Assembly (NCBI GenBank): GCA_035772735.1
Contig: JASDFA010000001.1
Location: 133,425,001 to 133,489,000, forward strand
Origin: Datura wrightii
Taxonomy: Eukaryota > Streptophyta > Magnoliopsida > Solanales > Solanaceae
Direction of reading: 5' to 3'
Length of the DNA stretch: 64,000 bases
The position numbers and the translations under genes were made by a program. Below, piece by piece: positions 47,701 to 58,873 of the stretch. The stretch's first letter is position 1; each line of letters starts with the position of its first letter. The notes under the pieces were generated by a model. That model did no database searches. It was given only the letters and a program-made list of their open reading frames with translations, and had not been told where the DNA came from.

Positions 47701-48183
47701 CCAAAAGTCCTACGCGGATGTGAAGAGGAGAGAACTTGAGTTCGAAGTTGATTATTGGGTGCTTCTGAAGGTGTTCCCATGAAGGGAGTGATGAGGTTCC
47801 GAAAGAAAGGAAAACTCAGTCCCCATTATGTTGGCCCATACCGGATTATGAAACGAGTTGGCAAGGTGGCATATGAATTGGAGTTTCCCTTAGAATTAGC
47901 TTCTGTTCATCTAGTTTTCCATGTATCGCTCTTAAAAAAGTGTTTGGGCGATACAACTCTAGTTGTTCCGATAGATAGTGTCTGTGTGAAAGACAGCCTT
48001 AGTTATGAGGAGGTTTTGGTGGAAATATTGGATCGTCAGGTTCGAAGGCTAAGAAACAAGGAAGTAGCTTCAGTCAAGGTTTTATGGAGGAATCAGCATG
48101 TTGAGGGAGCTACGTGAGAAGCTGAGGTAGATATGATGGCTATATACCCACATCTATTCCCTACCGGCTTAGTTCGAGCTTAA
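44709..48183 (+). pseudogene. pol: TK1 copy A pol (protease, RT, RNase H, integrase, chromodomain)
   Basis: Protease: LLDPGDTL at 44742-44765, with DPG in place of the usual D[ST]G. RT: FVRKK (45421), CIDYRQLNKVTIKNRYPLP, a frameshift near 45560-45600, MSFGLTN, and an intact FIDDILIYS box (Asp codons 45754-45759). RNase H: VFALTIWRHYLYG to VADALSRL (46305-46520). Integrase: HEAHGSRYSIHP zinc region, INMDFIIGL (first Asp 47052-47054), IISNRGT (second Asp is Asn, 47235-47237), GQVEQT (Glu 47343-47345), spaced 61 and 36 codons. A foreign stretch of about 75 bp breaks the frame near 47547. Chromodomain: EILDRQVRRLRNKEVASVKV followed by HVEGAT (48010-48120), a histone-mark reader. Stop at 48181. 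Confidence 0.9.
47547..47630. other. Foreign filler sequence in copy A integrase
   Basis: Where copy B reads GAAGCTGCGATGATAGGACC, copy A goes from 'gaagctgcaatg' into 'tcttttctttaaaaatttct' and returns at 'gaattcagctcatgaggcc'. The added AT-rich sequence has no match that I can see in this window. Confidence 0.7.
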
Positions 48184-48426
48184 GGTATCAGTTTTTGCCC
48201 TAAAACTCTATTCAGTTTCATTTTCAGCTCATGTACCTCAATTTCTTTCACGTAAAAAGTATGTATGTATGATTTATGAATTCAGTTCAGTTATGTAACT
48301 CAAATCGGAGTCAGTCATTTCATCCGTTTTCAGCTTATATGATCAATATTTGAGAATGATGATTGTGTTTCTCTGCTTTTTTTGCTTTTCAACATTCGAG
48401 GATGAATGTTCCCAACATGGAGATAT
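48184..48426 (+). other. TK1 copy A 3' untranslated region, damaged polypurine tract
   Basis: It runs from the pol stop to LTR B. At the LTR edge it reads AACATGGAGATAT, against AAGGGGGAGATAT in copy B (55719-55731), so the plus-strand primer has decayed. Confidence 0.8.
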
Positions 48427-48499
48427 TGTAATATACCGGAAGCCCTAAGATCAACCCGAGAGTTGAAACGGAGAAAATATAATTTTCTGCACCAGGTCA

Positions 48500-48920
48500 C
48501 AAAATGATTCGTCCCGTGACCCATCGAGATGTCCACGATCGTTAAGTGACTCATGGTGATGTGGGAGACTTAAGTTGGAAAATTGTGTTTTTGGGTCACC
48601 ACGGACATGAGCATGAGTCGTGGTCATCCCCACGACTTATTGAGTTAGTCGTGGTCGAGGATGAGGTGAAGGCAGGAGAAATTGGGCAGTGCACCTAACG
48701 AGTGGGTCACCACGACTCATTGGGTACACCACGAGTCGTGGTGTGCCCCGTGGTGAGCCCCAGGTGAGAGTTGGTAGTGAGGGGAACTGAAGGTGACCAT
48801 GATTTGTGGTCACCAAATACGAATCATTAGGTCCCTCGTGGGGACCCTTCGAGGGAAAGCTGGCACTGTACTTCTCAACTCTGACCACGAGTCGTAATCC
48901 AGTGGTAACGATTCGTCCAG
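48500..48920. repeat. Dyad-motif cluster in TK1 LTR B U3
   Basis: Many imperfect dyads around ACGAGTCGT. CACCACGAGTCGTGGTG at 48727-48743 is perfect, with 8-base arms. Others include 'catgagtcgtggtc' and 'accacgactcatt'. Matching clusters: LTR A about 41000-41400, LTR C about 55800-56240, inverted LTR 58500-58800. Confidence 0.8.
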
Positions 48921-49019
48921 TCCCTCATTGGGACTGGCAGTCAGCTTTTTCCTACAAATTTAGTAAGGGCTTATCCGTAATTCCTATGATCCTAAGTCCT
49001 AAACTACGTTGTTTTAAGC

Positions 49020-49027
49020 TATAAATA
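49020..49027 (+). promoter_or_regulatory. TATA box of TK1 LTR B
   Basis: TATAAATA, downstream of the dyad cluster. Other TK1 LTRs read 'tacgaata', 'tatgaatg' or 'tatgaata' here, so only LTR B keeps the consensus. Confidence 0.55.
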
Positions 49028-50068
49028 GTGAGTTTTAAGAGGGGTAAGTTCATCCTAAGCTATTCCTATTCATGCATGCAAGTGTAGAAGTCTAGAGAGG
49101 TGATCAAGCTCAATTCCTTCCAAGTTCTTCTCAATTCTTCCTCGGGCAATCAGAGGAGTTATAGAATCAGGTTCTCTCAGGTGTATAGGGTTATGAATGG
49201 GTGAATTTGCTCACACCCATACCCAATCCCTCTTTAATTCATGAAAATCTATGTGTTGATCCTATGGGGTTTTAACCCAATGCATGAATTTTCTAAGTTT
49301 CTACCATGGGTATGATCTAAGCATGTTTCTCTTATTGAATTATGGTTCATGGGAAAGTTTTACAATGTTTTCAATTACAAACCATGTATTCAAGTTTTAT
49401 AAATTATGATGTTCATCCATGAGAAGTTCATAAAAGTTGAGAATTATGATGTATGTTCATGTATGATGAAAAGAATGATTTCAAGTTACTCATGTCTATG
49501 ATCATGTTTTCTAGTGAATCAATGATATTTTCAATCATGTTTAAGTATTGGGCAATCCCATATGTTCAAGTTTGATTTATGATTTCACGAATTAGTTTAC
49601 CACATGGTTTTGGATTCAAGACTCCCAATTATGTTCATATTGTGATATGGTTTGAGCCAAGGCTCCTCATGTATGATTTTAAATTTTATATTTATATGAT
49701 TATTCAGCGTCGTCCCTAGACGATGGTTAGCTTCGTTGAAAAACGATGGAGAGCATATGCATGTTTTTGGGAGTACTGTCTAGCACTGAGTAGGCTAAGG
49801 GTCAGTCAACCCTATGTCTCAGAACTACGCGCCAACATAGGTATGATCAGATTATTTGGAACCTCCTTTGTGCTCTTTCCCCTGCACAAGGGGCCCTCAG
49901 CTTGATATCGATTTCATGGTAACGTATTTAACCCTAGAAAGTCTTTAGACGGCTCTTCCCACTTGAGTGTGATATTCGAGACCACATAAGCTCTATCGTG
50001 GTAATGTCGGTTATATGACTAGCCTCTCATTGTTCCTCATGATTTCAGTTACGCATGTTTATCATTCA

Positions 50069-50070
<2 letters not shown>

Positions 50071-50104
<34 letters not shown>
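50071..50104. repeat. (AT)17 microsatellite in LTR B
   Basis: A pure AT run of 34 bp, at the same LTR position as in LTR A. Confidence 0.95.
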
Positions 50105-50107
<3 letters not shown>

Positions 50108-50936
50108 CTAAAGCAGGTTTTACCCAATGTTCAGTTTTACTTATGATTATCAGATTTCAGCTTTGGGTCATTCGATTCAATTATAATGTTTAGTTATGTT
50201 CAGATCATGATTTTAGAAAATAGCATACAAGCCCTACTCTCAGATCCTTATATTATGCATGTTTAAATGATTTTACTTACTTAGGCGGTTTTACTTACCT
50301 TGCATACTCAGTACATTCCACCTACTGACCACATACTCTATGCTATATCATTTTATGATACAGGCTCCATCACTAGCCAGTTTCTGGAGTTAGCATCCAG
50401 CTTCAGTGGTGAGTCCTCATCTCCTGAGGACCATTCGTTATCAGTTATCTTTTTTTTCAGTTTCAGACTTAGAGAGTTAGTTAGCGTTTTGTCCCATCAA
50501 CTCATCAGAATTAGAGGCTTTTCATAAATAGTGTATAATCAGCTTCAGATTCGTGTATGTATTCTAATGTTATGTTATGTTTAGACTTCCATTATGTTTA
50601 ATATGTTAATTCTTCCGCTATTATTGATTGAGTTAGATGTATTCTCATGCCATGGGTCAACTTGAAGTCTCTCAAGGCTCGTTGTCCCGTGTTACAATCC
50701 GGGATATGTTTGAGTCATGACAAAATTTGTATCAGAGAAATAGGTTTTGAAGTGTCCTAGGTGTCTGAAAGTCGCATTGAGTCTTTTTCATGGGTGTGAA
50801 GTGCGCCACACTTATGACGAAGAGGCTATGAGATGTTTAGGAAATGTTCCCTTCTTTCATGAACTATGTCGCACAGTGAAATGTCTCTCTAGCCTTCTAA
50901 CTCGTGCTATTCGCGATTGCAGAATCATGCCTCCTC

Positions 50937-52178
50937 ACAGAGTTAACGACAGAAGAAATGGAAATGGAAATGGCCATGAGGATGGCAATGGAGATGGACA
51001 CCAACAGGTCCCACCATCCCAGGAGCACCATGCACCGGAGATGGTTGCCCACGCTGAATTCAGGGCAGCCATTCAGTTACTAGCACAGGCCTTGACCACC
51101 CAGGTCAATCAGCAGGCGACAGTGCATGTTCCTCAGAACGGTAATGTAACGGCGGCAAGAGTCAGAGATTTCCTAAGGATGAACCCTCCAAAGTTCCTTG
51201 GGTCAAAGATGGACGAGGATCCACATAAGTTTATCGATGAGATTCTAAAGATCACCCAGGTCATGAGGGTGAATGGAGAGGAGTGTGCTGACTTAGCCTC
51301 TTATCAGCTGAAAGGGGTTGCGCATATCTAGTTCAAGTAGTGGAAGGATAGTAGGGCAGTCAGAGCAGGCCTTATCGGTTGGGAAAGTTTCAAGTCGTTT
51401 TTCTAGATTAGTTCTTCCCTCGTGAGATGAGGAAGTTGAAGGAAATAGAGTTCATGAATCTAAAACAAGGAAAGATGATAGTGCAGGAATATTTCCTAGA
51501 ATTCACTTATCTGTCCAAGTACGCGCCATAGTTAGTGGTTGACCAGAGGGCTTGAATGAGCAGATTTGCTCATGGAGTGGCAGACTACCTGGACAAGGAT
51601 TGCAGAACCACCATGTTCCATTAGGATATGGATTTTCCTTGGATATTCTTGTATGCCCAGAAGATAGAGGCGATGCATGTGAGGGAGAGAAAGGCCAATA
51701 GGGCCAGGATAGATAGTTATAGGTTCGCTTAACGGAGTCCAGGTAGTGGGCACCCATAGTAGTCCCACCATAGTTCTTCAGCCCCAGTATTTTCAATGAT
51801 GAGTGTGCCATCCAGATCTAGGCACGACCAAAGAGGATGAGCATTAGGCTCTAGGGGCCAGAGCAGCAGGCCCACAGAATCCAATATCCCAGTTTGCGAC
51901 AGGTGTGGTCGAAGGCACATGGGTCAGTGTTTGGTGGGTGTAGGTGCTTGCTTTGGGTGAGGGAAGCCCAGACATATGCTCAGAGATTTCCTAGCAGCTA
52001 AAAAGGGCCATGATAGGGGCCGAGGCCCAGTTTCCAGTTCAACAGCTCCACCAGCATGCCCAGCCCAGCAGGGGGCATCTACTAGCACAGGTGGCAGTCA
52101 GCATCATAATGGATTCTATGCCTTAGCATCCCCCCAGGAGCAGGAGGTCTCCTCAGATGTAGTCACTAGTATGTTATG
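50937..52178 (+). pseudogene. gag: TK1 copy B gag
   Basis: The ATG at 50937 (MPPHRVNDRRNGNGNGH) is chosen by comparison with copies A, C and D; the open frame itself extends up to 50747. The core runs through QLLAQALTTQVNQQ and RMNPPKFLGSKMDEDPHKFI to YQLKGVAHI, then TAG at 51329, where copy A has Trp. More stops follow. The region after GRGPVSSSTAPP (51976-52179) is open up to the protease. The zinc knuckle (51897-51990) keeps CDRCGRR but has lost later ligands. Confidence 0.85.
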
Positions 52179-52179
52179 A

Positions 52180-55100
52180 CTTTTCCACCTTTATGTATAT
52201 GTTTTGTTAGATACAGGGGCTACCTTGTCTTTTGTGACGCCCTATGTGGCTAGTAGTTTTGGAGTCAGTCTCAAAATATTGTCAGAACCCTTCTCAGTCT
52301 CTACTCCAGTGGGTAAATAAAACTAGTAGAGTTAGCCATGACCGACTTTGATGTTATCCTCGGCATGGATTGGCTATTTGCATGTTACGCCTCAGTTAAT
52401 TGTAGAACTCGGATAGTAGAGTTCACATTTTCGGGCAAGCCATTCTTAGAGTGGAAGGATAGTTCAGTTGTGCCTATAGGTTGTTTCATTTCCTACCTTA
52501 AGGCCAGAAAGATGATCTCCAAGGGTTGTGTGTACCATTTAGTTAGGGTTAAGGACATTACATCTGAGACCCCGACTATCCAGTCAGTTCCAGTAGTATG
52601 TGAATAACTAGAAGTCTTCCCAGATGAACTACTGGGAATCCCTCCCGAGCAGGAGATTCATTTTGGTATTGACCTTCTTCCCAATACGCAGTCTATATCT
52701 ATTCCTCCTTACAAAATGGCTCCAGCCGAGTTAAAGGAGTTGAAGGAGCATTTGAAAGACCTTTTAGATAAGGGATTCATCAGATCGTGCAAATCCACAT
52801 GGGGTGCACCAGTTTTATTTGTCCGAAAGAAGGATGGTTCTCTTCGTATATGTATTGATTATCGGCAATTGAACGTCACTATCAAGAACAGGTATCCCTT
52901 CCTAAAAATTGATGAGTTTTTTGACTAGCTTCAGGGTTCTAGGTGCTTTTCAAAGATAGATCTCAGATCCGAATACCATCAGCTCAGAGTTTAGGAGAGT
53001 GACATCCCGAAAACAGACTTCAGGACGCGTTATAGCCAATATGATTTTGTGGTTATGTCTTTTGGACTAACGAATGCTCTTACAGCTTTTATGGATTTGA
53101 TGAACAGGGTGTCCAAGCCATATTTGGATATATTCGTGATCGATAAATACTCTCGAAGCGAGGAGGAGCATGCCGCTCATTTGAGGGTAGTGCTACAAAC
53201 TCTCAAGGATTGCTAATTATATGCTAAATTCAGCAAGTGCGAGTTTTGGTTGAACTCAGTGGCATTTTTGGGCCATGTGGTGTCAAGTGAGGGCATAAAG
53301 GTGGACTCTTAGAAGATAGAAGCGATCAAGAATTGGACAAGACCAGTGAATCCTTCAGATATCAGGAGCTTCTTGGGCTTAGTTGGTTATTTTCGGAGAT
53401 TTGTTGAGGGATTTTCATCTATTGCAGCACCATTGACCGAATTGACCCAGAAGAACGTGAAATTACAATGGTCGGAGGCTTGTGAGAGAAGCTTTCAGGA
53501 GTTAAAGACTCGACTTACCTCAGTACCGGTGTTAACCTACTAGAGAGTACTGATGGGTTTGTGGTGTATTGCAATGCTTCGAGGATCAGACTTGGTTGTG
53601 TATTGATGCAGCACGGCAAAGTAATAGCATATGCCTCCCAACAGCTGAAAGTTCATGAGAAGAATTACTAGACCCATGATCTTGAATTCGCGGTGGTGGT
53701 ATTCGCCTTTAAGATATGGAGGCATTATTTATATGGGGTCTATGTAGATGTGTTTACGGACCATAAGAGTCTACAATATGTCTTTACCCAGAAGGATCTC
53801 AATCTTCGTCAAAGTAGGTGGTTGGAGCTACTCAAGGACTATGATATAAGTGTCCTTAACCATCCGAAAAAAGCCAATATAGTGGCAGACGCACTTAGTA
53901 GACTCTCTACGGAGAGTGTGTCCCACTTGGATGAGGGAAGAGAGGAGTTGGTGAAGGATGTGCATCGACTTGCAAGGTTGGGAGTTCGGTTGGTTGACTC
54001 GACCGATGGCGGTGCTATTGTTCAGAACGGATCAGAATCATCCTTGGTGACTGATGTAAAAGATAGAAAAGGCGAGGACCCTATTTTGGTAAAGTTAAAG
54101 GAATCCATTCACAATCAGAAGGTAGAGGTCTTCTCTAAAGGGGGAGTGGTGTGCTTCGGTACCAGGGTCACTTGTGTGTTCCAGACGTTGATGATTTGAG
54201 AAATCATATGTTCCATGAGGCTCACAGTTCTAGATATTTGATACATACAGGTGCCACCAAGATGTACTGAGACCTACGGGAAGTCTATTGGTGGAATGAC
54301 ATGAAGAAATACATCGTAGAATTTGTAGCTAAGTGCCCAAACTGTCAGCAAATGAAAGTTGAGCATCAGAGACTAGGAGGTGTTCTTCAGGATATCAGCA
54401 TTCCTACTTAGAACTGGGAAGAAATAAATACGTACTTCATCATAGGGTTGTCTCGCACTCATCGCTAGTATGACTCCATTTGGGTTGTTATAGATAGGTT
54501 AACCAAAGCCGCTCATTTTCTACCAACCAAAACCACGGATTCGGTGGAGGATTATGCCAAAGTATACATTCGGGAGTTGGTCCGATTGCATAGAGTGACC
54601 TTGTCCATCATATCAGACAGAGTTACCCAGTTTACCTCTCAGTTTTGTAGGTCGTTTCAAAAAGGACTCGGCACTCAGGTTAATCTTAGTACATCATTTC
54701 ACCTGCAAATGGATGGTCAAGCGGAACGGACAATTCAGGCTCTTGAGGACATGTTGAGAGCATGTGTGATCGACTTTAAAGGTAGTTGGGATGATCATTT
54801 GCCTCTTATCAAGTTTGCATACAATAACAGCTACCATTCTAGTATCCAGATTGCCCCATTTGAGGCTTTATGGGTGGAGATGTAGATCTCCATTGGTTGG
54901 TTTGAAGTTAGTGAAGCTGCGATGATAGGACCAGATTCGGTCTATAAGGCCATGGAGAAAGTTCAACACATACAGGATAGGTTGAAAACAACCCAAAGTC
55001 GCCAAAAGTCTTATGCCTATGCGAGAAGGAGAGAACATGAATTCGAAGTGGATGATAGGGTGTTCCTGAAGGTGTCTCCCATGAAGGGAGTGATGAGGTC

Positions 55101-55485
55101 TGGAAAGAAAGGGAAACTCAACCCTCGTTATATTGGCCCCTACTGGATTGTGAAACGGGTTGACAAGGTGGTATATGAATTGGAGTTGCCCTCAGAATTA
55201 GCTTCTGTTCATCCTATTTTTCATGTATCTCTCTTAAAGAAGTGTTTGGGCGATCCAGCTCTAGTTGTCCTAGTAGACGGTGTTGGTGTGAGAGACATCC
55301 TTAGTTATAAGGAGGTTCTGGTGGAAATACTGGATCGTCAAGTTCGAAGTCTAAGAAACAAGGAAGTGGCTTAAGTTAAAGTTTTATATACGAACCAGCA
55401 TGTTGAGGGAGCTGTTTGGGAAGCCGAAGCGGACATGATGGCTAGATACCCGCATTTATTCTCTACCGACTCAGTTCCAGCTTGA
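52180..55485 (+). pseudogene. pol: TK1 copy B pol
   Basis: Protease: VLLDTGATLSF, with an intact DTG at 52210-52218, followed by a deletion near 52314 of roughly 70 bp relative to copy A. RT: FVRKKDGSLRICIDYRQLN, DLRSEYHQLRV, MSFGLTNALTAFMDL; the FIDDILI box is removed by a small deletion at about 53140-53146. RNase H: FAFKIWRHYLYG to VADALSRL (53693-53910). Integrase: the first Asp is Tyr (54433-54435), the second Asp (54616-54618) and the Glu (54724-54726) are kept with normal spacing. Chromodomain: EILDRQVRSLRNKEVA (about 55325-55372), then a stop. The final stop in the aligned frame is TGA at 55483. Confidence 0.9.
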
Positions 55486-55731
55486 GGTATTAGTTTTTTC
55501 CCTAATGCTCTATTTAGTTTTCATGTTCAGTTCATGTGCCCCAGTTTCTTTCATGTATGTGGATGTATATATGATTCATGAGTTCAGTTCAGCCATGTAG
55601 TTTGAATCAGAGTTAGTCATTCCGTCAGTTTTCAGATTATATGATCAGTATTTGAGTATGATAATTGCATTTCTCTACTTTGTTGTATGGTTTCCAATAT
55701 TTGAGGATGAAAGTTTCCAAGGGGGAGATAT
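55486..55731 (+). other. TK1 copy B 3' untranslated region with intact polypurine tract
   Basis: AAGGGGGAGATA at 55719-55730 directly precedes LTR C. Same layout as 48184-48426 and, inverted, 58874-59119. Confidence 0.85.
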
Positions 55732-58058
55732 TGTAAAACCCCGAAAGCCCCAAGATCAGATCCGAGAGTAGAAACGGAGAAAACTGGAAATCTAGCACTA
55801 GGTCAAATAATGAGTCATTTTATGACCTGAGGGGTAGACCACGAGTCATGAGGAGACTCATGCTGAGGTACAAGGCTTGAGTTGGAATTTTGGGTTTTGG
55901 AAGTCCCCACAGACCTGACCATGAGTCGTGGTCAGTCCTCATGACTCGTTGAGTCAGTCGTGGGCAAGGATTATGGGAAGGTGAAGGGCAAGAGGCAGTG
56001 TACCCTACGGATGTTCACCACGAGTCGTGGTCAGTCAACACGATTCGTGGGATGAGTCGTGGTCAACCGGTTGGATATGAATTGAAATTTGGGAAGTGAG
56101 GATGACGGGTGGTGACCACGATTAACAACTCATGAGGTCCCCCGTGATGAGCCCTAGATGAACTATTGGAAAGTACACTGGACGACTGATGCCACGAGTC
56201 ATGGTCTTGGGTAACGAGTCATCCAGTCCCTCATGGGGACTGCAGTCAGTTATTTTCTGTGAATTTAGTAAGGGCTTTTCCATAATTTCTATGATCCTAA
56301 GGCCTAAACTACGTCATTTTAAGCTATGAATGATGAGTTTTAAAATGGGTAAGTTCATTTTAGGCCATTCTTACTCATGCATGCAAAGTTAGATAGCTAA
56401 AGAGGTGATCAAGTTACTTTTCCTTCAAGTTTTCCTTCAATCTTTCATTGGGAAATCAAGGAGTGGTAAAATTATATCTTCCCCAGATATGTAGGGTTAT
56501 GAATGAGTGAATCTATTCACACCCGTGCCCAATCTCTCTCTAATTCATGAAAATCTATGAGTTGATTCTATGGGGTTTTGACCCAATGCATGAATTCTCT
56601 AATGTAAATGTCATGGGTATGATCTAAGTATGTTTTAATTGATGAATTATGATTCATGGGCAAGTTTTATCATGTTTTAAAACTACTAATCATGTTTACT
56701 AGTTTTCAAAATTTTGATGCCCATTCATGAAAATTTATGAGAAGATGAGATTTATGAAGTATGTTCAAGTATGAAGGATTTTGATGAGAAAAGCATGTTT
56801 TAAACATACCCATGTTATGTTCATGTTTTCAAAGTGAATCAAGCTAATTTCAAGCATGTTAAAGTTTTGGGCAAGCCCATATGTTCAAGTATGATTTATG
56901 ATTCATGTTAAAACAACTTGTCATATGGTTTTGGAGTCAGGACGCCCAATTATGTTCAGCTTGTGGTATGGTTTGAGCCAAGGCTCCTCATGTATGATTC
57001 GAATTTAGATGTTTTCATTATTATTTAGCTTCGTGAATAGACGATGGTCAGCTTCATTGAAAAACAATGGAGAGCATATGCATGTTTTTTGGAGTAGTGT
57101 CTAGCACCGAGTAGGCTGAGGGTCAGTCAACCCTATTCCTCATAACTACGCGCCAATGTAGGTATGATCAAATTATATTGGGACCTCCCTTGTGAGCTAT
57201 CCCCTACCCTGATTAGGCCTCAAGCTTGATATCAATATCATGGTATCGTCCTTAGTTCTGGCAAGACTTTGGATGGCTCTACCCACTTTAGTGTGATGGT
57301 TGGGACCACATAAGCTCTATCGTGGTATGTCGGTTATATGACGAGTATCCCATTGTTCCTCATTATTTCAGTTATGCATGTTTATCACTCATGATATATA
57401 TATTTATATAAATGTTCTAAAACAGATTTGACCCAATGTTTAGTTTTACTTATAATTATGAGATTTTAGCTTTGGGTCTATCATTTTAGTTATGATTTTA
57501 TGTTATGATCAAATCATGATTTCAGAAAATAGCATGCATGCCCTACTCTCAGATTCTTATCTTGTTCATACTTTATATTATGCATGTTTTAAATGATTTT
57601 ACTTATTTAAGTGGTTTACTTACCTTGCATACTTGGTACGTTCCACGTACTGACCGCATACTCTATACTTTATCATTTCATGATACAGGCCTCACTACTC
57701 AGACTCAGCCTCATCCGTAGCCAGCGTTTCAGAGTTAGCATCCCACATCTGTTGGTGAGTCCTCATCCCTCGAGGACCATGATTTATCAGTTTCTTTATG
57801 TATTCAGTGTTAGACTAGAGAGTTAGTTAGTGTCTTGTCCCATCAACTCATCAATATTAGAGGCTTTTCAGACATAAAATGTTATTTTCGTGTGTATTTC
57901 TGATGTTATGCTTATTTAGGACTTCCACTAAGTTTATCGTGTTGATATTATCATTTTTATGATTGAGTTAGATATATGTTCATGCCATGGGTTGACTTAG
58001 AGTCCCTCAGGGTTCCTTGTCCCGTGTCTCAATCCGGGCCTATGTTCGGTTCGTGACA
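55732..58058 (+). mobile_element. TK1 LTR C (2327 bp), different U3 subtype
   Basis: It starts TGTAAAACCCCGAAAGCCCC and ends GTTCGTGACA. The 3' two thirds match LTRs A and B, but U3 (55800-56240) differs in length and wording (for example 'gtaccctacggatgttcacc' where A and B have 'gcacctaac'). The microsatellite is short and interrupted (57395-57411). Confidence 0.9.
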
Positions 58059-58498
58059 AATTTGGTATCAGAGCAATAGGTTTGAAGTGTCCTAGGGTGT
58101 CTGAAAGCCGCGTTGAGTAGAGTCTTTTTCATGGGTGTGAAGCACGCCAAACTTATGACGAAGAGGCTATGAGACATTTAGGAAATGTTCCATTCTTTCA
58201 TGATCTATGTTGTGCGATGAAATGTCTCCCTATCCTTCTAACTCGTGTGATTCGTGATTGCAGAATCATGGCTCCACACAGAGTTAACGATAGGAGGAAG
58301 GGAAGGGAAACGACCATGAGGATGGCAACGAAGACGGGCAGCAACAAGCCCCACCAGTTCAGGAGCACCATGCACCAGAGTCGGTTGCCCATGCTGAATT
58401 TAGGGCAGCTATTCAGATGCTAGCAGAAGCCTTGACCGCTCAGGTCAACCAGCAGACAATGGCGCATGTCCCGCAAAACAGAAATGCGGCGGCAGCTC
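58059..58498 (+). pseudogene. gag: TK1 copy D: primer site and gag stump
   Basis: The primer site TGGTATCAGAGC is at 58063-58074. The gag ATG at 58268 (MAPHRVNDRRKG) is aligned with the starts in copies A and B. A frame change after RKG is followed by a readable gag core (HAEFRAAIQMLAEALTAQVNQQ). The sequence stops inside GAG at about 58496-58499, where reversed LTR U3 begins. The minus-strand frame 58198-58392 is a shadow. Confidence 0.85.
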
Positions 58499-58873
58499 GT
58501 GGTCACCTTCTGTTCCCCTCACTGCCAACTCTCACCTGGGGCTCACCACAGCGCACACCACACCTCCTGGTGTACCCAACGAGTCGTGGTGACCCACCCG
58601 TTAGGTGCATTGCCTAATTTCTCCTGCCTTTACCTCATCCTTGACCACGACTGACTCAATGAGTCGTGGGGCTGATAACAACTCGTGGTCATGTCCGTGG
58701 CGACCCAAAAATATAATTTTCCAACTTAAGTCTCCCACCTCACCACGAGTAACTTAACGACTCGTGGTCATCCCGATGAGTCACAGGACGACTCGCTCTG
58801 TGACCTGGTGTAGAAAATCTTATTTTTTCCGTTTAACTCTCAGTTCTGATCTTAGGGCTTCCGGGGTATTAAA
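58496..58873 (-). mobile_element. Inverted TK1 copy: first ~376 bp of its 3' LTR
   Basis: The reverse of LTR A/B-type U3, including 'gagccccaggtgagagttgg' and 'ccggaagccctaagatc'. Its start on the minus strand reads TTTAATACCCC (TG changed to TT). The rest of this LTR is missing. CTCG at 58496-58499 can belong to either side of the fusion. Confidence 0.9.

Larger units (their letters stand above)
48427..50722 (+). mobile_element. TK1 LTR B (2296 bp), shared by both internal regions
   Basis: It starts TGTAATATACCGGAAGCCC and ends TGAGTCATGACA. U3 is of the same subtype as LTR A. It is the only TK1 LTR here with a good TATA box. Confidence 0.9.
40912..58498 (+). mobile_element. TK1 compound array: LTR A - int A - LTR B - int B - LTR C - gag stump
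   Basis: Three near full-length LTRs (40912-43254, 48427-50722, 55732-58058) alternate with two internal regions of 5.0-5.2 kb in the same direction. The central LTR is shared. A third internal region starts after LTR C and is cut at about 58498. Two independent insertions side by side would leave duplicated flanks and four LTRs; neither is seen, so recombination between copies is the simplest reading. Confidence 0.85.
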
